Assembly: GCA_036877525.1 (NCBI GenBank)
Contig: JAZGTH010000059.1
Coordinates: 3,286,001-3,350,000 of the forward strand
Origin: Chromobotia macracanthus
Lineage: Eukaryota > Chordata > Actinopteri > Cypriniformes > Botiidae
Length of the DNA: 64,000 nt
Direction of reading: 5' to 3'
Shown here: in pieces, positions 1 through 13,845 of the stretch
Layout: each line of letters opens with the position of its first letter
Position numbering within the stretch: the stretch's first letter is position 1
The notes under the pieces: model-generated
Told to the model about the DNA's origin: nothing
Seen by the model: only the letters and a program-made list of their open reading frames with translations
The model's database searches: none
Program-made: the position numbers and the translations under genes

Positions 1-839
1 TTGTTTACAATAGCAAAGCTAATAGTGGAATACAAATGGGTCTATTGTAGCATTTGCAGATGTAACTTTTCATCAATTGTGTGTTTTAATGGCTATTTGA
101 AGTCTTAGTGTTTAGATGCTTGTAAAAGATGGACTCAGGTTATTGTTTTGGCTGTGCTGCCTCAAGTACTTATATAATATATTTATTAATGTGACGTGCT
201 TTTCATAAGTCACCAGACCTCTACACTGCCTCTGATCTCCCTCACAGAGTTAGCAACACAGAATATGCATAGTCAATTCAAACTTCCTGCTTGTCCTTAG
301 ACAGACTTGCAAATGGTCTTACAGATGGTTTCAAATACTAGAATAACCCACATCTGAGGCTTCCATACCTGCAATAGTGTTCGTAAAAAGATACTATACC
401 CTTAAATCTCAATGCTCTACCCCTAATGCTCTAATATATTGACATTGGTGATTTATGAACCTTTCAAATGGTTAGAAATGTTCACTTTAAATGTCCTCAC
501 ATTAATTTTTGGCATGTTTTACTATAGTTGTAAGGATGGTTGATAAATATTTGGCACTCACAAGTGTTACGGAACCTGAACACATGCGCTTTAGGAGAAA
601 TCGATTGGATACTTCGGCTAAATGAGCAATAAAAAACACATCAAAACGATTTAATTCTTAATTTTGCAGTTAGGTAAAATACTTTAACCATAAAAATGAA
701 TAGTAGCTCTTCAATTCATTTCGAAACTATTTATGTCTTAAGTTTCACATCATCTAAACTTTGACCTTCATCCTCGATGAAGCACAATTGCTAATCAGGG
801 TCTAATCTTATCCGTATCATTGCCATGCTAACGACCATG
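1..839. other. Non-coding stretch, nothing recognised
   Basis: AT-rich, CpG-poor sequence with stops in all frames. I see no repeat, RNA gene or motif cluster here. Confidence 0.6.
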
Positions 840-1220
840 ACCATCTCATCCTGTCCCCAGACATGACATCATTCTTCTGACGTGACAGTGACAGACTGGT
901 CTGCAGTAATGCGCTCCAGACCCGTCACTCGTGCCAAGGGTTTTCCAGCCGTTCCGGTCGGCAAAGAATGTCAGATCATCAGAGAAAATACCACGGTAAT
1001 TAAACTGATGGATGCTTATATTCCGGGAGTGACTTTCCACTCCCATTTAAATATCAGCTCTTTTAATATGGCCTCTCTGCAGAGCTGAAGAGCATGAGGT
1101 TGGTGTTGATTTTTATATGGGTTTTTATGGAGCTGTCACCCCATCCGCTGTAAATGACGTGGAGTCTGAAAAGATGAATCCGACGCTCTTTCATCAAGAT
1201 GTGTTCATGAGTATGTTTAA
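840..1220. promoter_or_regulatory. Possible conserved non-coding element
   Basis: This block is more GC-balanced than its flanks and free of simple repeats. It carries a homeodomain-type core (GGTAATTAAACTG near 993) and CRE-like TGACGT words near 879 and 1156. Two overlapping short frames on opposite strands (846-1046 minus, 882-1088 plus) are not protein-like. The call is an inference from composition only; a gene exon is possible but has no supporting splice signals that I could recognise. Confidence 0.25.
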
Positions 1221-2441
<1,221 letters not shown>

Positions 2442-2990
2442 ATCTTTTTATAGTCCTTACTTTTTATCATGTACATAATGCTGTTTAACTTGACTGACAA
2501 TCTGTTTGTCACCATTATGCAAGGAAAAATTAAACAGACAAAAAACAGCTAAATTAGTAATAATTTAGTTGTCATGGAAAATACAGTTTCATGGTCATTT
2601 AAAAATAATTATAAACTGTAAACTTTTAATTCACTGTCCATTGGTACGTGTGGCAGAAAGTAAATTTTGTATTCTACTGAGAAGTATTACCACATATTAT
2701 ACAATTTTAATATCAGTAACAAATTAACTTAACCGGCTAAATTAACCTGCTACTGGTATTAATGTTGCACAGTACACCGGTACTAATAAAAAATCTTTTT
2801 GATAGATCTCACCAATATAACTTCTTCAACGTCATCATTTTAAACTTTGGCACTTTGCTTCGAGCTATGTAGATAATCCTCAATTAGCTGTAAAAGTGAA
2901 TATAAACATGATATATTAGAACCAATCATTTAGTAATTAATGTGAAATATAATTCTGTTTTTAGTCTTTCTCCAAATGACCATGTATGTT
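2442..2990. other. AT-rich non-coding stretch
   Basis: Stops in all frames and no recognisable repeat. Confidence 0.55.
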
Positions 2991-3410
2991 TATGTAAGTG
3001 GTTTTAATTAATAACTGGCGTCTCTTTCACGGTCATAATTAGACGTTGCTCACAGGTAAACACGTGGATGTTACTAGACTCCGAACGCTGGAGAGCCCCT
3101 GCTTTTAAAATATACACTCTTAATGAACTGATATTTAAACCTCTTCACTAGAAGTATTTAAAGCTTGACTCAACTGCGAGAGCTCAAGAGCCGTTCGAGT
3201 TGTGTGTACGTGTTCACATTAGATTAGATTAGAACTCATTTAGTGTGTCTAATGGGCTGTTGCAAGGGTCTCGCACACACCATTACACTCCATTTGCACC
3301 CCGCGCACCCAACGTCCGCATGTGCTGACACGGGCAGCGTCTGAGCATATGGTCAGTTCGACTGTTGTGTTTTGGTCAGTGCTCATGTGATTGACTGAAC
3401 GCTAGAGAGA
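2991..3410. promoter_or_regulatory. Possible conserved non-coding element
   Basis: This repeat-free block has more CpG than its neighbours, for example CCGCGCACCCAACGTCCGCA near 3300. It also holds several homeodomain-like TAATTA/ATTAG words, including three tandem ATTAG copies near 3218-3231. There is no continuous open frame. The regulatory call is inferred from composition and needs cross-species alignment. Confidence 0.22.
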
Positions 3411-5165
<1,755 letters not shown>

Positions 5166-5364
5166 GCAAACAAAAATACTGTTTAAATAAACTGTTATAT
5201 CAGCTCTTCAGCTCCAGTTCATCCACAACAATTTTTATGCCAACCTTTCTGACCTGGATGGTGTAAAATCAATGTTTAATTAGCACAATGGATTTTACAC
5301 CTTTATCAAACACACACAAGCACAGCAGCCTCTATTTCAGCAATAACAAGATATAAAAGTGAAG

Positions 5365-5390
5365 GAGAGAGAGAGAGAGAGAGAGAGAGG
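5365..5390. repeat. (GA)n microsatellite
   Basis: About 13 perfect GA units. Confidence 0.9.
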
Positions 5391-6477
5391 TGTGATAATT
5401 GACTTGTGTTCGCACAGCTGTTTTTGAAGCATTTTTCGTGTTCACAAGTGAGAGTTTTATGACGATGAAGAAATGCAGCGAAAGACAGAAAATAACTGGA
5501 GAAATGTAGGTGTAGACAGCAGCACGCATACAGTTTGGAGAAGAGAGGTGATAATGCGTGTGATGTTCATTAGAGAGAAGAGGGATTTAATGAGACAACA
5601 GAAATAGTGAGACCAAAAAAGTGACATCAAACTTAGCTAACCACTAACACACACACACACACAGTGTTAAGCCCATTTGAAGCATGGAGGCACGTGCCCC
5701 TTCAGATATTTGATCCAGATGGACATCAGAAACATGCAAACAAACAAGTCTTTAATTGATTTGGAATTCAGGAAGGATGACATTTGACTAAGAACTGGGG
5801 AGGAAGTTTCCAGAGTTCATGGACACTGATGCTGAAGGACCAGCCACCCATGCAGGACAATCTAAAGTTAGAGTTAATAAACTGCAGGACCTGAGAGTAT
5901 GAGCAGAAGCATAGGAATGAATCAATTCTGTTAAATATTCTGCTCCAGGCTGTGAAGGTTCTTTAGAAACAGTAACTAGGATCTTAAACTGTCAATACAG
6001 TGACGTAAACAACAAAGGTTTTTGAATCCAGAAGAACGTGTGTCTTTGAAAATTAAGTTGCCTGTTTATTATAGGTCAGTGTTTGTCTCAAATGCTGTGG
6101 AGAAAGCATCCATTCATGTCTAAATTTAGGCTTAAGTGAAGTCTGAAACTAAATGCGCTTTTATTTTTGATCACACTGCTAAAAATGATCAAAGGGAATT
6201 TTCAAAATGTCTGCTGTTTTTCATGCGATAAAAATACATGCTGATCAAGCATGTTAAAAAGTTTTTTGCTTTGGTCATGTCTTCTTACATAGAGCCAATG
6301 AGCCAGGACTGCTACCGGTGACCCCTCAAAACAAAACCATAGGGGCAAGATGCCCCGGCACACACATAAATAGACAATGCCTGTGGCGGGATTTTAGGAT
6401 AGGGCATGGGAAAGCCAGAAATGGATACAGACAGCATTCCTGCCCACTGATAAGCAAAAGAGAGAAGTCATTAATTT

Positions 6478-6480
<3 letters not shown>
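5391..6480. other. Non-coding stretch, small (AC)n at 5647
   Basis: No gene or dispersed repeat recognised. A short AC run lies at 5647-5663. Confidence 0.5.

Positions 6481-6550
<70 letters not shown>
6481..6550. repeat. (TG)35 microsatellite
   Basis: 70 bp of perfect TG units. The open frame over it on the other strand is poly-His-Thr and is an artefact. Confidence 0.97.
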
Positions 6551-6551
<1 letters not shown>

Positions 6552-7177
6552 AATGCTGGTATCTAAAGCTATGACTCATGAACAGTGTGTGTGATCTGAT
6601 ACTTTCTAGAGAGAGAACGATCAATGCTGCTTGTTATCGCAGCTGCTTTGCCTTTATTTATCCTCTTTTCATATATAAAGAGGGAAGAGATGGTTTGATA
6701 AAGCAGGAGGCATCTAAGGACGTGTCTGAATGCAGGAAGTTGTTCTAGAGGATCTGAGTGCTGTGGAGGAGCATTTGGCTCGTTCTCAGATGTGAACACT
6801 GGTAAAGCGAGTGACATCATCCTCTCTGTTTCTTTCTATGCGTTTAAGATTTACAGCAGAAAACATTTGGCTTTTCAGTTCTATATAAGCGATTAGCCCA
6901 CATTCACTGTAGTTGATGGTCTAGCTTGTCCTTGTAAGCAAATTAGTCTTGTATAGCCTGGCTTCTGAATGTCTGTCAGTCCAAATATTATACTAAGTAG
7001 CTATTAATTCCCTGAAACAATTTAAACATAACTGGAATGTGTAGTTCTGCTTTTAACTGTTTGGCTTTAGTTTACATACTATTAAGTGCCCTAAATAAAA
7101 CACTTAAATAAGACTTCATAATCAATCTTCAGTGATTAATTCTCATTAGTTCTCAGGTGTTCAATGTATCAACAGGG
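6551..7177. other. Non-coding stretch, nothing recognised
   Basis: No coding signal, simple repeat or dispersed repeat seen. Confidence 0.5.
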
Positions 7178-7370
7178 TATCTTGTAAACATGACTTTGTT
7201 TCCGGGCAGACTGGTGCATTCTGACTGCTGGAAATTGCATAGAGGTCAGCCAATAAGGCTGCAGCTGCTGTATTTGGAAAGTCTTTGCAAGTTTGTATTG
7301 AACAGTCAGTAATTGGGCTGTTGGGCGTTCCTTGGGCGGTCTGTGGGTGGGTCACCTGAGGCTAACATTA
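7178..7370 (+). repeat. Dispersed repeat, family B copy 1
   Basis: This stretch aligns by eye with 58563-58750. Shared words in the same order are CTTGTAAACA, GTGCATTCTGACT, GCATAGA and GGGCGGTCTGTGGGTG. The order and spacing show common descent as an interspersed repeat. No family name or element end could be established. An open frame on the minus strand (7161-7355) lies within it and is probably not a gene. Confidence 0.7.
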
Positions 7371-7550
7371 CACACACTTTACCTCCACACGCTTTTTTCG
7401 AATTGGTTGTATTTTTAGAATTTGAAACTGCAAAAATTCAATCTCTAATTAGAAACACCAGTGCAGTACAGATAACTATTTGGGTGTTTTTATTTTTAAA
7501 CCAATTGTCCTTGGCAACCAATTACAGAGCTTTGAATAGAGTAAGTTGCT

Positions 7551-7594
7551 CTCTCTCTTTCCTTCTCTCTCTCTTGTGTGTGTGTGTGTGCGTG

Positions 7595-7647
<53 letters not shown>
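7551..7647. repeat. Compound (CT)n(TG)n(TC)n(AC)n microsatellite
   Basis: Adjacent CT-rich, (TG)8, (TC)9 and (AC)18 tracts. The switch from TG to AC makes two arms that can pair with each other across the TC middle. Frames across it on both strands are repeat translations. Confidence 0.95.
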
Positions 7648-7649
<2 letters not shown>

Positions 7650-8170
7650 TCTCATAATGTGGCCTGAAATCTAATTTCTTCCTCTGAAGTGACCCGTGAA
7701 ATAGTGTGAGCACTTTGCTCCCTCACTTTATGTAAAATCTCCAGATTGCCTATTTCAGAATCCAATATGAGCCCTCTCATGTGCTCTTTAAACACACACA
7801 TACACACACTTACAGTAATGGGTATTATGGGCCCCTCCTGACCTGCTAGATTACAGAGGAGAAGAAAATAGAGACAAGAAATGAAAGAGCAGAAAACAAC
7901 TAAAACTCTGAAAGTATGAAAGTGGACGATGTGGTGGAGAGAGAGAAATGAGACGGCACCAAATAAAAACTGACAGAAGAACTTACAGACAGAATGATCA
8001 AAGACAACAGGATTTGTTGAACAAACAAGAACTGATCTTAGCAGCTCTGGTAATAGAAGCATAAAGCTCAGTGATAAGGACTTTTGTGTATTAAAGCTTT
8101 ATCATAAGGCCTCTTTGGATTTACAGTATATAAAGTCCATATTTCAGGGATTACCATTATATCTGAACTG
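7648..8170. other. Non-coding stretch with longest open frame
   Basis: The longest stop-free frame of the window that is not simply repeat-driven lies on the minus strand at 7652-8062 (136 codons). It is Phe/Val/Cys-rich with no recognised domain, starts within repeat-flanking DNA, and is judged to be chance. Confidence 0.5.
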
Positions 8171-8315
8171 TCACTGTATTGAAAGAGCCACAGAGATTCT
8201 TAAAAAAATGTCCTGTTACATCTTCCACTTAAATAAAGGAAAATGTTGTGGGTTTGAAATGACATGAGAGTGAACAAATATTGACAGAAATTTCATTTTT
8301 CAGTGAACTATTCCT
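8171..8315 (+). mobile_element. Partial palindromic MITE (right half)
   Basis: The order GGTTTGAAATGACATGAG, GTGAACAAAT, GACAGAAATTTCATTTTT and AGTGAACTATTCCT matches the right half of a palindromic non-autonomous element very common in cyprinid genomes. That element also occurs near-complete at 35081-35419 and 37588-37828. The left half is missing or too diverged to see. It encodes no protein. Confidence 0.7.
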
Positions 8316-8978
8316 GAAAGTACTTACCAGTTTGAAGACAAGATATGTGGCATGTAGAAATAAGTCCTGAAGTGTTTGTGAAGTGATAAAACTGACACTG
8401 TGAAACCTCCCATTTTCATTGCAGTCAGTGTATTTAAGCTTCCTTACTGTGTTTAGTGTGCGCTGACATTCCCATTCAAGACCACTGCAAATTACAGCTT
8501 GTTACCCATACAGACGCTTCTACTGTAAATAGATGGTGACCTACCAAATGCTTGCAAGCAACTATAGACAGAGGTTTGATGACATAGAACATTTGTGACC
8601 CCAGAAGCCCTGAGGTCACATGGAATAGTCGTATACCTGGTCAGTCATGCAGGGGCAATAAAAGTGCATAAAAATGATCCAAAACAAATGAATGCATGAA
8701 TTAGAGATGAGTGATTATTAATAGTTGTGCTTAATGAGCTTCAGGCAGAGAGAATCAGCAAGCTAAGGTCAGAACGGAGAGAAACTGAAGCAAAAAGAAG
8801 ATGGAACAGATTGTCAAGTAAAAAAGAAGAGCAATTGTTTGCCATTCTGGTAGTTACACAGATATTAAACCATATGTTCAGTCTCTATCTCTTGCAGAGC
8901 TTCTAAAACATGCTGTTTTCTGTCATTCCTTTGGGAAGATTTTTTGTAAATGGTGTTTTAAATACAGCTGAATATGTA
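8316..8978. other. Non-coding stretch, possible decayed repeat
   Basis: A segment at about 8594-8700 beginning TTTGTGACCCCAG recalls a common teleost dispersed repeat that starts with GTGACCC, but the match is too weak to call. Confidence 0.4.
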
Positions 8979-9200
8979 TTTAAAGCTGCTGCGTGTAATT
9001 TTTGAAGTGTTAAAATGCTTTCTTCTATCCCAGGTGCCTAAGTTAATGTGGTAAGACAAGTGAAGTAAGTCATTTGTAAGTTCCTGAAGAGTCTCTGCAG
9101 TGTTTTCAAAACCACTTTGTCTGAGTGGCCCCACATGTCATCTGCCTGAACCAATCAAATGTGTTTGGGGTGGGACTACACGTAATAAATGCGATGGAAG
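8979..9200 (+). repeat. Possible dispersed repeat beginning TTAAAGCTGCTG
   Basis: The start word TTTAAAGCTGCTGCGTGTAA and the internal ACCAATCAAATGTGTTTGGGG resemble openings and cores of dispersed fish repeats. No second copy was found in the window, so the call rests on resemblance alone. Confidence 0.35.
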
Positions 9201-10647
9201 GCAGGACGAATCAGAATAGCTTTGGTGCACAAAAAGTACACACAGCAATTTTACCATAAATACATTTTTGTTACCGTTCACAGTTAAGCACAAAATATAG
9301 GAGTTCACTTCTGTAAAAAAAAAAAAAAAACTTTGCAAAAATTGTGAGCATTAACATTTTGTGCAATACACTTAGTGTGCAAATGTATCATACTTAGAAA
9401 TGGACAGTGTAAACAGCTGGGTGTTTAAAAACGTAAAGTATTCCTGTGCTGTGCTGTAGTCTGAACTTTGGAATATTGTGTTATCTGGCTGTAACACGTG
9501 TTTCTCAAAGATGTTTAGTCAACACATTTGGCTCAGACAGCAACTCGTCAATATCAGCCACAGTGCTGCTCTCTCTGGATTTCAGCATCACTCATGGTGT
9601 TGTCAGACTGAAGGTGGCGGCCCGTGTCATTCCGCTCTGCTGCTTTCTGTCTCAAGCTTGTACCAGTTCACCTGAACAATTTCTTTATCTGACGCGTCTT
9701 ATTCTGCTGACTGATGTTTGAATGACACTTTATCTGGCAGATTCATACGTGTTAAATACATGGACAGGCCTGTTTGGTGGAGGACAGTTTGAGCTGATGG
9801 AATAATGAATGGTTTGAAAAATACAGTTTCTTGCAATTTTGGTAGAGCATAGAAACTGCTGGATTAGCATGTGCAAATACAGTGTAGATAATGTAGTGTG
9901 ACTCGCAAGCCCACAATAACCGAATATAAAACTGAAGTGTGTGTGTGAGAGAGAGATATTTTACAGATATTTTCATAATCTGTGTTTTTGTCTTGCTTTC
10001 CACCTAAATATCTAAACAACACTAGAAGATTGTGTAAAGAAATAATGAGAATGTATCTTGAATAATTTAGTTTTCTTCTTTCCTAGTTTCAGCACAAACC
10101 TCACTAAATTGTGTTAGACTCATTCTTAAAACAAGATAAAATGTGCCAATGAAGTAAGAAAAACAAACTGAATTCATGATTCATTGAAAACAAGTCTGAT
10201 ATCTTGTGCAATTTTGCTTCTTGATTAAATCTTGCTTTTGAAGATGTTTAGGTAGTTTGGGAAAACAAGACACTGATTAATGAGTTTTGCAGTGTTGAAT
10301 CATTAATTTGAAAAATGGTACAAAACCTGATTGAGGTCTTTGGCCAAACCAAATTATCAGCGCACAAAAGAAAAATTATCCAAGTTCTTGAATCGAAACG
10401 ATGCAAAAGTAAATTACAATGTTATTTTAATGATTAGGCTCTAAACAGAAAATACACCTAACCAACCAAAGAATATACCTAACCGCTCTGAACAAGTCCA
10501 AACAATGGCAGACTACAGACTGAGCAATCACAGGCTGGCAGCTATAGAGCAGGTTCTGCTTGCACTGTAGCCAAGAGTGCTTGAGACAGAGATACACTTT
10601 CACCATCTGTCCAACTACACAGACATTAGATAACAGATTTGAAACCA
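9201..10647. other. Non-coding stretch with poly(A) near 9314
   Basis: A 17-base A run lies at about 9314-9330 and a short GA run near 9947. Open frames at 9446-9721 plus and 10427-10747 minus have no recognisable domain; the latter overlaps a dispersed repeat. Confidence 0.5.
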
Positions 10648-10745
10648 TTAAAGTTAAGGTAGGCAATTTTGGAGATGCTAGCAAAAGCAAGCCTTGAAAG
10701 CATAAGATCACATCCTCCCTCGCCATGCCTCCTTCAACACATGAC
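10648..10745 (+). repeat. Dispersed repeat, family A copy 1
   Basis: Aligns with 56670-56788. Both copies read TTAAAG..A GGTAGGCAATTT, then CTAGCAA.AGCAA, then TTGAAAGCAT.AGATC, then a CCTCC..AACACATGA end. Two collinear copies 46 kb apart show an interspersed repeat. A non-coding DNA element or SINE-like body is likely; I cannot name the family. Confidence 0.75.
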
Positions 10746-10857
10746 ATGGAATGTAAGTATGGTATGCAGCCCTTTGCTTTAATAACAGTATGTACCCAAG
10801 CTGGCTTATATAAAGCAAGTTTATACTGCTGTATAACACACTACAGTGTAACACACT

Positions 10858-10878
10858 GAGAGAGAGAGAGAGAGAGGG
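10858..10878. repeat. (GA)n microsatellite
   Basis: About ten perfect GA units followed by a G-rich flank. Confidence 0.85.
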
Positions 10879-11159
10879 GATGGAGGGAGTGACCCTCAGA
10901 ATATTTGCACATTTCCTCCTTCAGGTCAATTACATTCTTGCCCGATTACATTAAATTGTGTATGCTCACATTCCTCATTTTGTGTGTGTGTGTGTATGGT
11001 CCTGATATTCACTATATTATAGAGACAAAATGTCCCTTCAAGTATGGCAGTACCAGTGAATTTTGACCTTGTGAGGACATTTTTTGGACCCCATGAATAA
11101 ACAAGCTTATAAATCATACAGAATGATCTTTATGAAAATCTGGTAGCAGAAAGTTTTCT

Positions 11160-11274
11160 TTGATGTTTAGCTTTTGTCAAAACAATTTGCAGTACATTAC
11201 AGTTCGACTTCAGTTTGACAGTTATCCATTTTGTCAGTCCATGTTCTCTGGAAATCAAACCCACAACCTTTTTT
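11160..11274 (-). mobile_element. tRNA-derived SINE, partial
   Basis: Read on the minus strand it has the order AAGGTTGTGGGTTTGATTTC (a Pol III B-box, GGTTTGATTTC) followed by CAGAGAACA. It ends with a tail CTGCAAATTG..TTGACAAAAGC..AAACATC that corresponds to the widespread fish SINE tail with GTAAGTCGCTTTGGATAAAAGC. The 5' tRNA part with the A-box is truncated or unrecognisable. It is diverged and presumably inactive. Confidence 0.65.
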
Positions 11275-11849
11275 GTATGTGTACTGTGTGTTTTGTGTAC
11301 TGTTTTACACACACACAAGTCCAGAGTTGAGATGATGAGTTCTGGTTGAGGTTGCTGATATGAGATATGTCAGATAAAAGCATGATGTGAAAGCCTTGTT
11401 CTTTTGAGCGATGGTGATGTTGTGTGTTTGTAAAGGTTTAGTGTGCCACATACACACTGTTCTAATATATGCATACCAGAATGTCTAGGGAAAAATTTTG
11501 TTTCTCAGCAGTTGGTCTTTCATAGATCAGGAAACCTAATGAGTTCTCAGTTGTGTTTCATAAAGCCTGAACTAAGCATGAAAGACCTCATGCTTTTGAA
11601 GTGTACTGTGGCTGTGTGTGTAAAGGTTTGTGCACCTCATGCCTATGTGCTGATGAATAAATTCCTCTGTGTCAGAATGAATCTGGTTGTGTGTCGTGTA
11701 ATGCATGTTTGCATGCATACATGTTGTTTTAGTGTTTGCATTTTTGTGTGTGTAATACTGAATGATGTAGAATTAACCGTGTGTTAGTGTGTGTGTGTGC
11801 GTGTGTGTGGCCTTGACCCTTTAACACTTCTGTTTGTACTTAGAAATCC
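11275..11849. other. Non-coding, TG/CA-rich
   Basis: Many short GTGT and CACA words, but no array longer than about 20 bp. The 114-codon frame at 11443-11787 is Cys/Val-rich because of GTGT content and is not credible as a gene. Confidence 0.5.
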
Positions 11850-12220
11850 ACTATTGATCCTCCCGTGAGCCCTTACCGGCGATCAATGACTGCTGACTGC
11901 GTGCGTGTGTGAGAGTCACCACTGGCTAAAGTTGGTTTATCCAGGGAATTGAACGTCTAATCACTGTCCCTACAGTATATGATGGAATCAGAAAGAGAGA
12001 GAGATGCCTGCCAAGAGTGTTGAGTTATTAATAAAGCCGTCTGTCCCCGTGGAGATGAGACAGCGATGTCATAATGGGTTGTGGTGAGGCAGAGGGCGGC
12101 AGTCACAGATGGTCGTGTGGATCATTATGGGCTGTGTGGTGCACTTCCGAAGGTTGAGTCGCCGTGGCAACATGCCGTTTAATCTCTCTTTTACGTGTTC
12201 TCCCACTCCTTAATGCATGT
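11850..12220. promoter_or_regulatory. Possible conserved regulatory block with X-box
   Basis: A GC-balanced, CpG-containing block. GTCGCCGTGGCAAC at 12158-12171 matches the RFX X-box consensus GTNRCC-NN-RGYAAC exactly. Homeodomain-type words (TTATTAAT near 12029) lie upstream. The motif match is seen directly; enhancer function is inferred. Confidence 0.35.
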
Positions 12221-12978
12221 ATGTACGTGTTTGTGTGTGTCAGTGTTAAATAGATGGAAAAGACAGATGGGGAAATTATGCTAAGGTGCCGTGTGTTTGA
12301 GAAGATATAGCAAAAACATCACAAGCAGCTGTTGAGTGGAGATGGGGGGGCTTTGCAGTGCCGAGATGTGGTAAAACAGTGCAGTAGAGTAATATGAGGC
12401 TGCACACACACACGCAGTCGTTTGGTGGGGCTTCAGTGTGGAGGTGGCAGGTGTTTCAGTTTCTGAGTGGAGGCGATTGCAACCCAGAGCTCCTGTCAGA
12501 AACAGCAGAGATTTGAAATGCGCTGACACTTTATTGTGATGATGTAATGATGGTTATTCTCCAGGGTGTTCAGTTCTCTACTCTGCATGTTTGGGATCTG
12601 TGCTGCTGTTTTCACTCCAGACATTTGTCAGAGAACTGCTGTAGTACCTAGCACAGCTGAAGGTCACGCATGTTTCTGCCACAAACACTGAAAGATTCGG
12701 GCTCTTACCTGAATGTCAAAATCCCAGTGGAACATAAGTTTTAGATCCAGTTTTTCATGGGTATTCAAACAAAAAACTTCAGTAAAGAATAACATTTTGA
12801 ATCAAGCCAACTAGACATGACAGTACAACATACAGCCGTTGACTATTGAAGTCATTAATAATAATTCAATTCTAATACAGTTCTATATTACGTATACAAT
12901 TACATAAATTATATATGCAAAGTGTTACCTGAATTTAAAATACTTAAAGTTTAAGTCTTAAATATATAGTATATAGAA
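12221..12978. other. Non-coding stretch, nothing recognised
   Basis: No coding signal. A G7 run lies near 12344 and a short (CA)n near 12404. Confidence 0.5.
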
Positions 12979-13065
12979 TATAGTTAATCCAAAATGTAAA
13001 TGTTGTCATCAACCTGTAGGACCTTCTTTCTTCTTCAGAATGCAAAAGCAAATCAGAACATTCAT
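12979..13065 (+). mobile_element. Partial palindromic MITE (left half)
   Basis: TAGTTAATCCAAAATGTAAA, TGTTGTCATCAACCTGTAGG and CTTTCTTCTTCAGAATGCAAAAG follow the left half of the palindromic element seen at 37588-37828, with an internal deletion. No coding capacity. Confidence 0.5.
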
Positions 13066-13248
13066 TTTCTTGGGTAAGCTAATCTTTTAAACAATCAAAA
13101 GGTTTGCTTACATTGTACATTTTTTGTCAGATTCTAAAAATCAGTATCTTTCTAAAAGATAATCAAGATTTATATTTGTGACCCCTGTGTCTTATGAAAC
13201 TTGTACAGTTGTTTGAAGCCCATCTCAGCTCTGCTGTATTGTTCAAGT

Positions 13249-13272
13249 GTGTGTGTATATGTGTGTGTGTGA
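13249..13272. repeat. Short (TG)n tract
   Basis: Imperfect TG run interrupted by TATA. Confidence 0.8.
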
Positions 13273-13359
13273 TACTAACAGATTATTCATTTCTACCTGA
13301 CAGTCCTGGAGAGAGGAGAGCCTCCGGACACATTTAGACTGATTCTGTACCTTATCACC

Positions 13360-13361
<2 letters not shown>

Positions 13362-13405
<44 letters not shown>
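13362..13405. repeat. (CA)22 microsatellite
   Basis: 44 bp of perfect CA units. Confidence 0.95.
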
Positions 13406-13407
<2 letters not shown>

Positions 13408-13663
13408 GCGCAAAAGACAGAGAACAGTCATCCTCTCTTTCTCTCCAAAGTTGTTGAAGGAGAAAAAAGGAAGGACATTTTGGAAGAGAAAAAGAGGAAC
13501 AAGGGATAAGGATAGAACTGCACTGCATCATGGGAACCAAATGAAAAAGGAAAACGAAGGAGGTAATGTTTTTAATGATACCCTTGGCACTTTGAGTAAT
13601 ATACATCCATAAAAGAAGAGTTGACTTCATCTTTCAAATTCATTAAGTGTGCAGGAGTTAATG

Positions 13664-13676
13664 ATCTCTCTCTCTT

Positions 13677-13712
<36 letters not shown>

Positions 13713-13845
13713 CTCGCTCGCCTCTCTCTCGCTCTCTCTCTCTTGCTCTCTCTCTTGCTCTCTCTCTTGCTCTCTCTCTTTCTCTCTCTCTTGCTCTCTC
13801 TCTTGCTCTCTCTCCTTTCTCTCTCTCTTTGTCTCTCCCCCTCTC
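13664..13845. repeat. Pyrimidine minisatellite, 12-bp TTGCTCTCTCTC unit
   Basis: A long CT tract passes into about seven tandem copies of a 12-bp unit TTGCTCTCTCTC (about 13742-13815; one copy reads TTTCTCTCTCTC), preceded by CG-containing variants. Plus-strand frames give Ser-Leu repeats and are not genes. The strand is almost pure pyrimidine for about 180 bp. Confidence 0.93.

Noticed and set aside
7652..8062. 136-codon minus-strand open frame
   Set aside because: No recognisable domain, composition dominated by Phe/Val/Leu/Cys, no splice or promoter context, and it begins beside a microsatellite; length is within chance for this much sequence.
13171..13215. GTGACCC-type dispersed repeat fragment
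   Set aside because: The similarity is limited to TTTGTGACCCC and cannot be distinguished from chance.
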